A stretch of 64,000 nucleotides of DNA, taken from positions 18,027,291-18,091,290 of the forward strand of contig NC_056536.1 in NCBI RefSeq assembly GCF_910596095.1, written 5' to 3'. The notes below the pieces were generated by a model that was not told the origin of the DNA, searched no databases, and saw nothing but the letters and a program-made list of their open reading frames with translations. Position numbers and translations under genes: made by a program. Of the stretch, positions 24,101 through 36,674 are shown piece after piece; the stretch's first letter is position 1; each line of letters starts with the position of its first letter. Source of the DNA: Thunnus maccoyii. Its lineage: Eukaryota; Chordata; Actinopteri; Scombriformes; Scombridae.

Positions 24101-27100
24101 TCAGATGGAGGTGGACATCAGGAGATACAACATCCCCAACAATGACAGAGAACACGCCTGCATGGTCAGAGATCGGATCAACAAGAAACTTCTCATTCTG
24201 GAGGTCGCTCATTCACTCACTCACATAATCTGTCTTTCCTTCACTTTGCTTCTTGCACAATTTTAAAATGCTCTACACCTGTGAGGAAAGCATTGGTGAT
24301 TGTTGATTTAAACCAGAGCTTTAGGTTTAATTTAAAGGGGACATATCCTGCTTTTTGTGATTTTCTGTTATTTTTCTACTGTCATGATGTTAGATATTTA
24401 TGTTAAACACGGTCAAAGTTCTAAAACTTGAGGTGAATGTATGTAAAAATGCTCTCTGAAAGTCAAAAGCCAGGGCCTCAGCCTGCTCTGTTTGCAATGT
24501 TACTTCTACTTCCTCCTTGTGATGACATCAGATTGTTTTCACATGCCCACAAACAGCCACCCGTTCCTTAGCTTTTGTTGCTAAGGTTGTTCCATTGATT
24601 GTTCGTGTTGTCCACTCCCATATTTCAGATTGGATTTCAGCTCAAACATGTACAGATTTTTTTGAGAAGTTTACATTTCAAGTAAGGAACAAGGAAAAGA
24701 CGTGAAATCTGACTACTATTGTTTGTTAATGAAGCCTCTGAGGCTGCCGGCCAGCCAAGGGGCAGCTTCTGAAAGCTGGCGAATCAGAACAGAGTGGGCT
24801 CATCGGGAGGGGGGCCTTAAAGAGACAGGAACTAAAACAGCCTGTTTCAGACAGAGGCTGAACTGAAGGCTCCATAAAGGGCCAATATAAGATTAATAAG
24901 AAATGTTTGAACTGTAAATCATACAAAGATATTCCTGTAGAGACCCAGAATAAAAATATAAAACCTGGTAATGTGCATGATACGTCCTCTTTAAAGGCCA
25001 CTCTGATATCCACAAGTGGTTCTGTTCACCTGGTCAGTTTTAGGGAAGGTCGGACATCATTTAAAAGGGCTGTCAGAGTCCATTACACATTAATATCAAT
25101 AAATACACAATTTTTAAAGTTTATTACATTACAGTACTTGTCCAACAACTGAAGTCTGATATACACTGTATTAAAATTATTTAGATTAACACTGCCGATA
25201 TATTCACCTGGATTGTCACTGACATAGATCTTGTTCACCTGTCAGGTACCTGGTGTGTCTGAGAACCGTCCGTCTGTGCTGCGAGGCGATCAGCTGCTTG
25301 TGTATCCCGCAGGAGAGACAGGGGTGAAGTACCGCGGCTACGTCCACAGTGTGCAGCTGGACAGCATCAAACTGGGCTTCGGCGCAGAGTAAGATCAAGA
25401 CAACAAAGTGACACTTTTTGACGACATAAATGGTCATTCTTAGTATCAGCAATTCATATCATGTTGTGTGAATTTGTTTGCAGATTGCTGGATCGCTTTG
25501 TAGATGGGATGAAGTTCAATGTTGAGTTCACTGTCAGCCGCCTGACTCTGCGTCTTCAGCACAGAGCAGCAGAGCTGGCAGCTACATACAGACTGGGAGA
25601 GGTGTTGTTCCCTGCTGCACCCACATCCTCCTCTCAGCCATCTGAACTTCCCAAACTGAGGTTAGACATGCTACAACACACAATATACTGTGTGTATCTG
25701 TAAATTACTCTGACCCTCCCTCCCTCTTCATATGAATGAATAATATAAGACAGTGATTGAGCTGCACATATGATAACGCTGCACTACTGAGGCTGGAAAT
25801 ATGTTTCTCTGAAGATACAGGTAAATGTCTCTGTAGGTCGATGTAGAGAAGGATGTTAAGGATAACTGCAGCTTGGAGAAGCTTGACGAGGAGCCGCAGT
25901 GCACAAATCCCAACAACACGTCATGTTGATCTGACCATGAAGCAAGCTGATTGGCTGATTGAACTCATGGCGGGAGGCAAATTTGAAATAGAAAAGAAAA
26001 ATATAGAAATATTTTACTCAAAATCCCTACAAATGCAGGGAGGAATAATGAAAAATGGTAATAGCAGAAAATACTGCAGTATTTGATTTATGTTCAATCA
26101 AAACTTAAGGATAAAAATATTTACATACCATAGTACTGTGTTAAATATATGATTCATGAAGGCATTTTAAAGGAGTTTCTCATAATCTCATTACTTCTAT
26201 AAATAAGCTTTTTTGTTGTAACAGCAGTGGTCCAAGCTTGAGTTAACTGATGAGTATATGATTCTCTGTGCATATAAACATACCTGCTGCCTCAGCTCCG
26301 ACATCATATCTCTGTTCCTTTGTCTATAGGCTGTTTGACTCTCAGCTGAAGAAAAACCCGGAGCAGTTTCAAGCTGTGCAACACATTGTAGCTGGCTCAT
26401 CCAAACCTGCTCCTTATCTGGTGTTTGGCCCTCCTGGCACAGGTACATCATGTACCAGCATGCTACTTTCTCTTTGTCCTTATTAGATGCACTGTTTAAG
26501 CGATTTAGGTTTGACCATTTATTGTTTCAACTGCTCACAAAACCAGAAAACAAAACAAAAAAACTTCTTGGCTCACAAAATCTCTCCTTACAGAACCAAA
26601 CCTTTACATTGAACGACTTAATTTAAAATAGAAGTCAGTACAGATTCATGTACCATGTAAAATAAACCTAAATAAATCAATTTGTCTTGTAGAAATCGAA
26701 TGACAAAGTCTCTTTTCAGCACAACTCACTTGACTTTACTCTGATGATGTCTGTTAAGGAAAAACGGCCACTTTGGTGGAGGCCATCAAGCAGATAGAGA
26801 AGACTCAGACCTCCTGCCACATCCTGGCCTGCGCTCCCTCCAACAGCGCTGCTGATCTGCTCTGCGAGAAGATTCTAGACCACGTGGACAAGCACAAAGT
26901 GTACCGCATGTACGCCAGCAGCCGGGACCCAAAATGTGTCCCTGAACGATTAAAAGTCAGTGTCAGGCACTCATGTATTCCATGTGATTATGATTGATTG
27001 ATGCTTGGATGTGAAGCATTTCTGCTTTATTATTTACTACTAAGCCTCTTTAGCCTCATTTAGGTTTTTTTACACGGACATTGTGGTACTTTCACAGGCA

Positions 27101-30100
27101 TGCTCTAACCTGGTAGGGGAGTGTTACGTTTATCCTGCTAAAGAGGAGCTGATGGAGTACGAGATCCTGGTTATGACCCAGTTTACTGCTGGAAGGTAGT
27201 GAATGACCCTCACAATGCTCACCTGCATGACACCTGCACTTTCACTTTTGCATACTACAGTATTTGTATCTTGTTTATACAACTCTACAAATGAATTTCT
27301 GTGGGACTAAGTTTGCTGACATGTATGTTCTCTCTGATCTCTGCAGGCTGGTCACAGGAAACATTCCCACAGGACATTTCACTCACGTGTTTGTGGATGA
27401 GGCAGGACACGCTGTGGAGCCTGAATGTTTAATCCCGCTGGCAGGTGAAGAACACAAACAACAATGTTTTTTCTGTAATTGTATTGAACCTGCTTTGTGT
27501 GTTGGTTGATTTTTTCTTTGTTATTTGTGCAACGAAGGGCTGCTTCATGCAGAGTCTGGTCAGGTTGTTCTAGCTGGGGACCCCAAGCAGCTCGGACCTA
27601 TTCTCAGATCACCTTTTGCGCTGAAATACGGCATGGGTAGGTACAGACACACTCAACTCAACTCAACTTCGCTGTAGTTTTGATGAATAAAGATACGTAA
27701 TTCTGCAATTCAGTTCTTGTTTAGACTTAAAAAAAACTTAAAAACATAGCCTTGCCCCACTTGTGTTTGCAGTATATGATGTTGTTTGACTAGTTTTTAG
27801 AGGTTAAAAAAGCTCCGCTGTCTGCAGGAGTGTCCCTCTTGGAGCGGATGATGAATGACTTCACTCTGTACCAGAAGGAAGAGGGTGTGTTCAACAAGCG
27901 CTTTGTCACCAAACTGCTGCGCAACTACAGGTGTGGTAGATACGGTTATAGGTCACTCCTTAAAAGGTATGATGTGTTTGATTTTCCTGGACACATCATT
28001 TCTGTTTGTCCTCGTGAGGTCCCATCCTGCCATTCTGAAGATTCCCAACGAGCTCTTCTATGACGGAGAGCTCCAGGTCTGTGCAAATGAATTACGCAAC
28101 TCCTACTGCAGATGGGAATACCTCCCGAAGAAGGTAAGGATTCTTCTTTTAGCACACACATACAGTGCATTGCATGTGCAGAAACTGATCATGTAGAAAT
28201 CACAACATGAAAAGTAATTTTAAATATACCTACACCTACAAGACTTTATTACTGTATGTCTGTGTTATTCAAAATATAATGAAGCCATATCAAGATTCAA
28301 ACTACTACTTTTAGGTGCTGTTTTCTCCTTTTTGATAAAGATTAAAGTCCATATAAAGGAAAATTGAATCTGAATTGTGGAATTAGATCGTTAAACTGTT
28401 TTTCACCATTTCTGTGTTCCCAGTTTTGTTGGATGTGCCTAAAATGGCTGCACCGTGACAAAGAGGCGTTACTAGCATGTAAACTCTCTGGGCATATAGA
28501 AAGGTCTACACTTAACTATGAGATATTCTAGGTTAGCAGAGCCGTGCTTCTCGATAATGGCATTGTCCGTGCACCAAGATTTGTTAACATAAATGCATAG
28601 TCCCCCATGCCCTTCTGGTCTTACCGGAGTCACTAACTATTGTGTCCGCCCTGAGGATATAGCAGGCCGGTAGCTCAATGGCAAATCTGTCTGCAAGTGG
28701 TTCCAGGCTGCAGTGCAAACTTTAGGGAAGGACAGTAAGAGGGTGTCATTTGAGTGCAAACAATAAGTGAGATATAACCTCAAAGGTAAGAAGGGAGCAG
28801 ACCAAGTGATAGGGAACATCTTGTACTTGTTGAATAATTGTTGAATAATACTTTGATGAAAAATAGACCTGAAGAGTCTCCACAGGCTCCAGTTGATGCT
28901 TACTTGAATGTATGAAGTTTATTGAACAAAAAAATCTGGCATCAGAGAAGCCTTTGGCACAGTGTATACATGGATACAGTCGCACCAAAAACTTAGCACA
29001 AGCAGGAAAACAATCACTTTTTGTAGAGTTGCTCAGGTCACATTACCAGGGAGGGGAGAAACAGAGACACGTAATTACAGAATGAACTCTCATTGGAAAA
29101 CAATGTGGGAAGCTGTTGTTACCCATCCAAGGTTACCACCTTATCTCCCATCCTGGCGCCATGAACATAAAACATCTCTTGTATGAGACCTTGGAGGCCA
29201 GAGTGACTCCCTGTAGATTAAGTCATCATGTCAAGGCTTTGATTAGCACATTCTTTTGAAACGATGTAGCTCATAATATGAACATTTCCATAAATTGAAC
29301 ATTGAACATCTCTCTCTCACAAATGAGCATTTAATTTCTCTCACTTCAAGGATGGACTTATAAATAAATATGTGCCAGTGAGTAAGTCTGCACAAGGCCA
29401 ACGAAGGCCACTGAACTATGGCATATAGGGTGCAATAGTGAGTGAGAGCTTTGTAGCTTGTAACAAACCTCAGAGCACTGTGTTACACAGTATCCAGCCA
29501 ATGCAAGCATTGGGCAGGGGCATGCATGTACAGCAGATCACCACAGTCAAGCAAGGGAAGAAATGTAATCTCATCCAGTTTTTTCCATGCAATATAGGAA
29601 AAGCAGGATTTGTTTCTAAAATAAAAACCTAGCTTAAGCTTCAGTTTGTTTACTAGGTTTTCAATGTGAAGTTTAAAAGTTAAATGATCATCAATTAAAA
29701 TACCTAGATACTTTTGCTGTGACACTAATTCGATCTGACTGCCCTGCAAGGTTACAGTGTTAGGAAGAGAAGCTAAAGCCTTCCTGGCATTAGAAAACAG
29801 CAGCAATTTAGTTTTTGTAGCATTTAATGCAAGTTTCAGATAAAACAACCATGACAACCTACAATACCAAAGGCAAGAGTAAGGGTGGCACCAAAGCAGT
29901 ATCATCGGCATAAAAATGAAATTGTGCATTAGGAACATTTTGACCTAGGTTGTTAACATAGATAGTAAACAAAAGTGGACCCAAAACAGAACCTTGGGGG
30001 ACCCCTGACGTAACATGTAGTACATTGGAGGAAGGTGCCATCAAATTTAACACATTATCTCCTTTCAGAGAGGTAATTTTCAAACCTGCCAACAGCCTGT

Positions 30101-31620
30101 GTAGACAACCCAATATTGAGCAGCCATTGCTTCAGGATAAGGTGGTCAGGCCTTTGAAAGATCGATAAAGATCAATAAGAGCAGCACGTGTTTTTTCTTG
30201 TGATCTGGTGACTCAATTATATCGTTAACAATCTTTGAGGATGCTGTGATGCTACTGTGTTGTTTCCTGAAGCCAGACTAGTACAATGAACTCCTTTAGT
30301 TGATTAGTTGTTAAAGCTCTGCATGTCTCTAATATATAAACTGCTCAAAATAATTTCTCTAAAGAATATATAAGCAATCAAAAACATTTTCTTTCAAATA
30401 TAAAATACATCTCACATGTCTCTCAGGACTTCCCAGTGATTTTCCATGGGGTGACAGGCATCGATGAGCGTGAGGCCAGCAGCCCTTCATTCTTCAACAG
30501 AGCAGAGGTGGAGGTGCTGATGGATTATGTGAAGAAACTGTTGGAGACACAAGCAAAGAAGGGCCTGGCTACCATCAATCCCGGAGACATAGGCATCATC
30601 GCCCCCTACCGGAAACAGGTCAGAATGAACTTCCATCCGCAGAATACAACAATTCAGCTTCTTGTTTTACAAATGAAAGCACTTTGAAGTGGAAAAATAT
30701 ATTTATATCTAGATTAAAAGTTGGAGCTGTTTTTTTCTGGTGTCACATAGGTGCAGAAAATCCGTAAGGCCCTGGAAAAAGTTGGGAAAGACCTCAAACG
30801 TACGGACATGGACAAATTGAAGGTGACCAAATATTTCACACTGAAGTAATGTGAAACACACAATAGAAGCTGTGTCCTAAGTGTGTATTCATGTGTTTGT
30901 CAGGTTGGTTCGGTGGAGGAGTTCCAAGGTCAGGAGAGGAGAGTGATATTGGTGTCTACAGTTCGGAGCAGCCGTGACTACACAGAGATAGACAAACAGT
31001 TCAACCTCGGCTTTGTCAAGAATGAGAAGGTATACGTTGCAAAACACATACACTGTACATACACACAAAGTATTATTCTGACACTCTTATTTCCTTCAAC
31101 AGAGGTTCAATGTGGCTGTGACTCGAGCTAAAGCCCTTCTGATTGTGGTGGGAAACCCCAGAGTGCTGAACACAGATCCTATCTGGGCCCGGTACGCGCC
31201 ACATTGCTACTTCTGATTTCTGCAATCACTGCATGCATATATTAATTAGCATTTTAATATAAAGTTCCTCTTAATCTAATGCCATAATGTATCTTTCTCT
31301 CACTCACATTTTCCCCCTTTCTGCTCGTCTGCAGGTTCATCCAGTACTGTAGAGATGAGGGAGGCTACACTGGATTTATACATGCAGAGGAAGAAGAAGA
31401 CATGGTGGCGAGACTTGCTGCCCTCTGCATCCAGATTGTGCCTGAAGGTGACACATGCATATCTTTATTTTCACTAGTATCCCCCTCACAATGAGCTTTT
31501 TGAACAATGTTAAAGTTTGTCCACCTTGCTTTCTTCCCTGTGACTCTTTTCTCCCCAGTGGAGACTGCCGAGAGTGTTGTCCAGCAGCACCTGGACCCCG
31601 AGTGGAGGAATGACCTGTGA
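18119..31620 (+). CDS. mov10: MOV10-type SF1 RNA helicase, complete, 23 coding exons
   Basis: An RNA helicase of the UPF1-like SF1 group. The family acts in RNA silencing, mRNA decay and restriction of retroelements in cytoplasmic granules. Exons: 18119-18252, 18350-18452, 21765-21946, 22963-23059, 23154-23295, 23426-23672, 23778-23891, 24023-24203, 25246-25388, 25484-25660, 26330-26442, 26759-26955, 27098-27195, 27347-27444, 27538-27636, 27828-27930, 28019-28133, 30427-30618, 30751-30822, 30904-31029, 31103-31191, 31335-31447, 31559-31620. All junctions are GT-AG and phases join without a break, giving 2997 nt (998 residues; human MOV10 has 1003). Landmarks: Walker A GPPGTGKT split by the exon 11/12 junction (about residues 538-545), DEAG box near 660-663, [19 protein letters not shown], and a C-terminus DPEWRNDL much like human VEPEWRNEL. 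The start is the first ATG after the TATA box. Teleosts have several mov10 paralogues; I cannot say which this is. Confidence 0.95.
19637..20353 (-). mobile_element. LTR-like block A (retroelement fossil)
   Basis: About 717 bp that aligns along its length with 20978-21709. On the minus strand it has the layout of an LTR: an AT-rich U3-like part, then a short R/U5-like part ending near GACTCCTGATGATTC. No coding region of an LTR element is left around it. It is old and broken, since the two blocks have diverged by many substitutions and indels. The family cannot be named from the repeat alone. Confidence 0.55.
20453..20848 (+). mobile_element. L1-like LINE remnant (C-terminal end of ORF2)
   Basis: An open stretch of 131 codons reads [18 protein letters not shown], followed by LAEYWRSFF and [10 protein letters not shown]. 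This is the cysteine-rich C-terminal segment that follows the reverse transcriptase in fish L1/Tx1-type LINEs. Only this 3' part is present; no upstream RT or endonuclease is visible nearby. It sits between the two LTR-like blocks inside mov10 intron 2, in the sense direction. Confidence 0.75.
20978..21709 (-). mobile_element. LTR-like block B (retroelement fossil)
   Basis: About 732 bp, starting TG and ending CA on the plus strand and aligned with block A. It shares long identical runs such as GTACTTTAATGCCGGCAAAA (near 21093) and ACACTTACAATTTTATCCAG-like sequence (near 21502). On the minus strand TATATAAGACAAAAGATATA could be an old promoter. It ends 55 bp before mov10 exon 3. With block A it may be the two ends of one provirus-like insertion whose interior was lost, or two separate solo copies. 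Confidence 0.55.
24331..24995. mobile_element. MITE in mov10 intron 8
   Basis: A 665-bp non-coding element with clear terminal inverted repeats. The left end is TTTAAAGGGGACATATC (24331-24347) and the right end is GATACGTCCTCTTTAAA (24979-24995), 15 of 17 bases complementary. Internal sequence such as AAAGAGACAGGAACTAAAAC near 24819 and CCTGTAGAGACCCAGAATAAA-like sequence near 24935 belongs, from memory, to an abundant teleost repeat. I could not settle the target duplication, so the superfamily is open. Confidence 0.8.
28134..30426. other. mov10 intron 17 (2.3 kb), repeat-bearing
   Basis: The second largest mov10 intron. Its 3' half is an antisense LINE (29290-30320). About 28860-29240 may be an old LTR-like segment on the minus strand, because it has AATAAA (reverse of 28917-28922) followed by a short U5-like tail. 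That call is weak. The first 700 bp show nothing I recognise. Confidence 0.6.
29290..30320 (-). mobile_element. Non-LTR retrotransposon (LINE) fragment, RT domain, antisense to mov10
   Basis: Minus-strand translation gives reverse-transcriptase landmarks in order. SGFRKQ-like sequence (near 30275) comes first, then [20 protein letters not shown] and [10 protein letters not shown] (30113-29859). Next are [13 protein letters not shown] and [20 protein letters not shown], then [13 protein letters not shown], ending in [12 protein letters not shown]-like sequence near 29340. The YADD box and motif order place it in the Jockey/CR1/L2-like group. Frames shift several times and both ends are missing, so it is dead. 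It lies wholly inside mov10 intron 17. Confidence 0.85.
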
Positions 31621-32165
31621 GGAAAAGGAGAACTCCTGTCCTGAACACTTGAAGGAACTGATTATGCTCTACATTTGGTTTATGTCACCACTCGATACTT
31701 GAAGCAGAGGTTCATGAAATGGTTTCATTCACATTTGTACTCAAATTCTCCTAAAAGGGCTCAACGGCACCTTTCCATCTGGAACACAGCCTTTATTCAG
31801 AAAATAACAATAACCAATTACACATAATATCTTGTTAATGTCAGTTTATCTTTTTAAAACTTAACCAAAGACCATGAAGGACAGGGAGTTGATTCATGTT
31901 CAGACAGTTTGTCTTGGGCTACCTCAGCAAGCTGCACTTTTCAAACTGTTTTACTTGACATAGCTGCAAATGCTACTGTTGTTCAGCTCAGATCACTCAT
32001 TGAATCATGTAGTTTTATGATAATGTATTGATCCAGCTACACAGCAGGTTCCATCTATGTTTAGTGTACACTCTATTTTTGAATCACCCTTTTTAATCAT
32101 ATTTACCAAATTAAAAATATAAGTGTTTGGTATTTTCTGAATGAAAAATAAAAGCTCTTTTAAAA
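31621..32165 (+). other. mov10 3' untranslated region
   Basis: AATAAA at 32147-32152 lies about 530 bp after the mov10 stop and is the first good polyadenylation signal, so the transcript probably ends near 32165. No other feature is seen. Confidence 0.55.
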
Positions 32166-32793
32166 ACAAGAAATTGAAAAGTTTCTTCTATCAGATCATC
32201 AAAGCCAAAGCTGGAAATAGTCTGGATCATTTAGCACTTGTTGGTTTTAGTCTTCAGTGGGCTCTGGGCTTTGGTTTTCTGTTAAATGGCAAAAATACAA
32301 TTTTATTTTAATATCGAAGGGAAATATATGTGAACTAATTCTTGCCTGGAAAAACACAAATGTTAGACATAGTGATATACTTTGGAAGTGTCAGTAATTT
32401 CAAGTAAACACTTATATTATTTACAATAAATGAAGCATCACTTATATGTTCCTTCATCCCTGTTTGCTAATGGAGAAGTTAGATTATTATGTCAGATTAT
32501 GAATTTAAATGCATCAAACGCATTTGCAAGACTAACAATATTGCAAAAACAAAAAGCTACCATGTGTTTGTAGGGAAAAATGTAGAATCTAAGCAAAACG
32601 TAAAGATTACTTAGTATTTCAAAAATACTTTATTAACACATTTGTCTCAAGTCTTCAACACGTCCCACTCCTGCTACTACCGTAGCAACATCCACCTGGC
32701 CATTCTTGTTCTATTTATTTTTTTTATATCTATCTATCTATCCATCCCTCCATCCATCGCTACATAATATAAAATCATGTGCTTTGACCCTCC
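32166..32793. other. Intergenic between mov10 and fkbpl
   Basis: AT-rich non-coding sequence. A short (CTAT)n/(CCAT)n stretch lies at 32726-32758. Confidence 0.5.
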
Positions 32794-32962
32794 GGTACAG
32801 TGGGTGGCGGTAATGCGTCTTCAAGATGGCTGCCACCCGCCAATAAACAGGAGGGAGGAAAAAAAGCGAAGAAGAAGTTCGGAAGTGCTGAGTGTTTGTT
32901 TATGTTCTGACCACCCGGCGGTTTGGGACACCCAGTATTTAATATCGCACTTATTGATTTAG
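32794..32962 (+). promoter_or_regulatory. Probable fkbpl promoter and 5' untranslated exon
   Basis: AAGATGGCTGCC at 32823-32834 resembles a YY1 initiator site, and CCAAT lies at 32840-32844. A GT donor at 32963 (TTTAG|GTGAGA) could splice to the AG at 34070-34071, two bases before the fkbpl ATG. The run GGTGGCGGTAATGCG with CCGCCAATAAACAG and a GAAGAAG tail also resembles, from memory, a promoter-like repeat dispersed in teleost genomes, so part of this promoter may be repeat-derived. Confidence 0.45.
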
Positions 32963-34073
32963 GTGAGATAGACGCCTTCAAGTTACGCATAGCACTTATG
33001 TAGAATAATGAAATATAACTCAGTGTTTTGAGAGGTATCTGATGCTATACAGCGCTAGTTTTGTTATTGTTAAACGGTGTTTTTGTTAGCAATATGAGGT
33101 AATTCATTTAGAGAATTAGCTTTACTGTCCGCTGTAGCATAGTCAAACTGATACTAGAGAAACCTGCCCCACTGTTAGATGTACTGCAGTTAAATTTCCC
33201 TGTCTGGTCGACACATTGCTCTGAAATTATGACGCTAGCTTGTAATGTTTAGTTACACGGTTGTAGGTTGACACTGCTACCAGGCTCAGCTATCTCCTCT
33301 GGTTACGTTTAGGTGTGGACTGTATATCTCATCATGGTTAAAGTCAAAACGTCATTTTGTCATATTGACGATTTAAAATTCAAGTGTCTCAGCTTGTGGT
33401 CAGAAAGTTAAGATTCTGGCGCTGCTGGAAACCAGACGTTTCTTTTTTACATAATTTTATTGCTGTGATCGGGAAGCATGTCTTTATTAGGCAGGTTAAA
33501 TATTGATACTTGTTGACATGCACAAACAGTTATTGTGGCATGTTTTACTGCATATTGTATACAAACAAACTGATAAAAGGAGAAAGAAAAGAGAAACCCA
33601 CTTCTCCCCTCTAATTATGTTGAGTGCTATTTACCACTAAATAAAAGGCACTTATCCTAGCATGTGTATTAGGACTAGTGGTGTTGTTGAGTGTATAGTT
33701 TCTTTCCAGAAGAGACAAAAAGATATAGTTTATCAAATTCTTAAAGCTTCGGTATCAAAGCATATCTGATTTTTTTTTTTCCAGGTGTAAGGTACTGGTC
33801 ATGTCTGCAAGCCACTGCTTTAAGTGCTCTAGCTTTGTCTGAGAATGTGCTTAAGCTTTGATTGTCCCAAAGAAGACATTTTAGTCTCAGTCCCAAACAC
33901 AAAACAAGGTTGTATTTTAGTCTCCAGAAACACTCCCTAGAACCATGTTTATTTATGACTTTCACATGTCACTGTATGAAAACTAATATGTATTGTCATG
34001 TTCATTAAAACATGTCTGAAGAGTAGATATGCTCATCTTTTATTCATGTTTTGATATTTTTATGACCCCAGCA

Positions 34074-36081
34074 ATGGATCCCGTTCACCCTCTAGAACAA
34101 CTGCGTGGTAATAGTGATCATGACGGCATTGATGTCACCTCCTGGGTGTCAGTGTGTCCCAGAGGCCTCTGGAAGGTCCAGCAAAAGTGGACACGCAAAG
34201 GGAGTCAACAGACTGTTTCTAATAGTGCAGATGATGCATGTATGATGCTTTTCTGATATTACTTTATTCCTCAATATACAGTAAATTTCCAGTCTGTATT
34301 TTTATACTTAGTATATATGTAATCATAATATCTCATTGTCTCTTCTAGCACGGTCATCCAGTTACTGTCCAAGGATGGGCTCACTGTGTCGTGTCCGAGT
34401 GAGGCTGAAGGCTGACGTGGATGAAGCAGAGAGTTCAGTATCTGAAAAAGGAGACGAGAAGCTGTCAGATCAACCTGACCAGTTAGTTACTGACCTTACA
34501 GAAGCAGTGGCCGCAGCCTTTCCTAGGTGTCATGACTCTGTGCTGCAGGTCCCGCTGGGTGATTGGACTACACTGAGGCTGGGGGAGGGTCAGTGCGATA
34601 TCACAGAAGCATGTGTGGAAGGGATGAGAGCTGGAGAAAAATGTGAGGTAAGAGTGTGAAGAGCACATCCTGGGCAGCATGTCAATATTGTCGTATGTCA
34701 ACTTTTGATGATATGATTGTGATGTGTTGTCATTTTACAAAATTCTTTGCAAATTCACAAAATCAGTAATTATGGTTTTTATTGTACATGTGTGAAAAAC
34801 ACATCTGATGTAATACATTACAGTGGAAAGAATTTCATCACACTGAACATTAATTTGATTATTTAATGTGATGTTTTCATTATTGTGACATACAGTATAT
34901 TGATACTGATAAACATTCTTATCCATATACTGATGTTTATTTTAGCCTTTCGCCCAGCACTAATCCATATAAGACAGTTAATACATTTACAAAAATCCCC
35001 TCTTACATTGATTTTATCTTTTCAGTATACTTCTTTCTTTCATAATCAGCCTTGACACTGAACAGGCTCCACAACAGAAAGCAAATATTTCATGTGAGGA
35101 TGTTAATCTGACAGAGAATATCAAATGTGGTGGTGAGGAATAAATGCCTGAAAAGAAACCTCAGTAGAAGAGTGAGAAAAATAAAACAAACCCCAGTTGG
35201 TTACCATTTTGCCGGTGCTCTCTAGCAATAAAGATCAATGGGTAACAGCCATTTCTCTTGGAAGCTGTTTAAGTAATCTGTTTTTTATTTACCTTGATAA
35301 AAGCATAAACTAAATGCTCAAACAATTGAATATACATAACATTTTTGTCCATTTTTTTGAAGAATGTGAAAATAAAAATGTACAACAGGTCTACTTATTG
35401 TGTTTTGCTACTCAGATTCTACTTTCTCCTGTGGGAAATGGACCAGATGTCTCAATTAACCAGCCTGCAGAGGAAAAACTGCCTTTATGCGCCACCATTG
35501 AACTCCAAGTGTTCACACCAGGCAGGGAATCCTGGGAGATGTCTCCTGCTGAAAAATGGGAGTGGGTGAAGTCACACAAAGAGAGGGGTGGAGTGAGATT
35601 CAGGAGTGGGGATGTGTGGGGGGCTGCAGACAGCTACAGCCGGGCCCTTAAACTCCTCATCACGCTCCATGGTCGTGTCAGAGAGGCAGAGAATAAAGGA
35701 CAAGAAGCAGAGGAACAAAAAGACACAAACACCAGTGATGAAACACAGCACCTTCCTTCAGCTAATGAATTCAAAACCATCAAAGCAGAGCTCCACTCAA
35801 ACCTGTCCTTGTGCCAGCTCAAACTGAACCAACCAGAGCAGGCAAAGGCCAGCGCTGCCAAGGCCACACAGCTGGAACCCGCTGGGGCTAAAGCTTGGTA
35901 CCGGCTGGGCCAGGCCTGCCAGATGTTGAATGAGCTGGAGGAAGCCAGGCAGGCATTTAGGGAATTGCTGAAGCTCCAGCCAGAATCAGCCTCTGCTTTG
36001 AAGGCACTTAAACACATAGCAAGTAGAGAGAAAGAGACAAACGCACAGTTGGGACTGAGACTTAGCAAAATGTTTAGCTAG
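34074..36081 (+). CDS. fkbpl: FKBP-like protein (FKBPL/WISp39), complete
   Basis: A TPR co-chaperone of the immunophilin family; the mammalian protein binds HSP90 and stabilises p21. Coding exons are 34074-34239, 34349-34647 and 35416-36081; phases join exactly to give 376 residues (human 349). Exon 2 and early exon 3 cover the degenerate FKBP-like region (GSLCRVRVRLKAD, then IELQVFTPGRESWEM). Three TPR repeats follow at about residues 207-240, 277-309 and 311-344, and the protein ends LRLSKMFS, matching human LRKMFG. I do not see the full set of FKBP active-site residues, as expected for FKBPL. An AG two bases before the ATG supports this start and a 5' untranslated exon. A polyadenylation signal AATAAA lies at 36117-36122. 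Confidence 0.92.
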
Positions 36082-36122
36082 GACTAAATGTTATGTGTCA
36101 AGTATCAAATATTATCAATAAA

Positions 36123-36674
36123 ACTGTATGCTCATTTTCACGATTTCCCCTTTTTCTTCCAATTCTATGATGTTTTCAAGGAGTCATATTACCACAATTA
36201 CATATATACTTTTCAGTATCAAATGCCACCTATGAAGTAGTTAAATTGTGTTTCCCAGCTTTGGTGAAATGGTAGCATAAATCCACAGGTATTAAAACTT
36301 TAGATGAATAAAAATTAAGGTTGAAAAAATAGAAAAAAGATAAATAAAAATAAAGAATCTAAGTGTGAAAGGTGGCATTGGTACAGGCATTGAGAAACTG
36401 TGGCAGTATTCATGAACATGTTTGTGTGTGAGTTGACTGAATATAATTTCAAAGTAAAAAAAACACGTGGAAAGTTTATTTTGGAACAATGAATGTAATC
36501 AGATAGGACTAAAATCACAATGGGATTGAAAACATGAAAATAAACCCACAAATGAGCGACGCAAATGTATTTCTTCCAGTCGACCACAAGGTGTCAGGCT
36601 TTAGTAGTCAACCTCATACAGTCAGTGGTCTATCACCATTGTGCACAAGTGCGTTGTGAAGTGTCGAGGCAAAA
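36123..36674. other. Intergenic, nothing recognised
   Basis: AT-rich sequence between the fkbpl polyadenylation signal and tRNA-Phe. No supported feature. Confidence 0.4.

Noticed and set aside
28860-29240. LTR-like segment in mov10 intron 17
   Set aside because: Only a minus-strand AATAAA with a short tail was seen. There was no second copy, no clean TG...CA ends and no target duplication, so it was not listed as a feature of its own.
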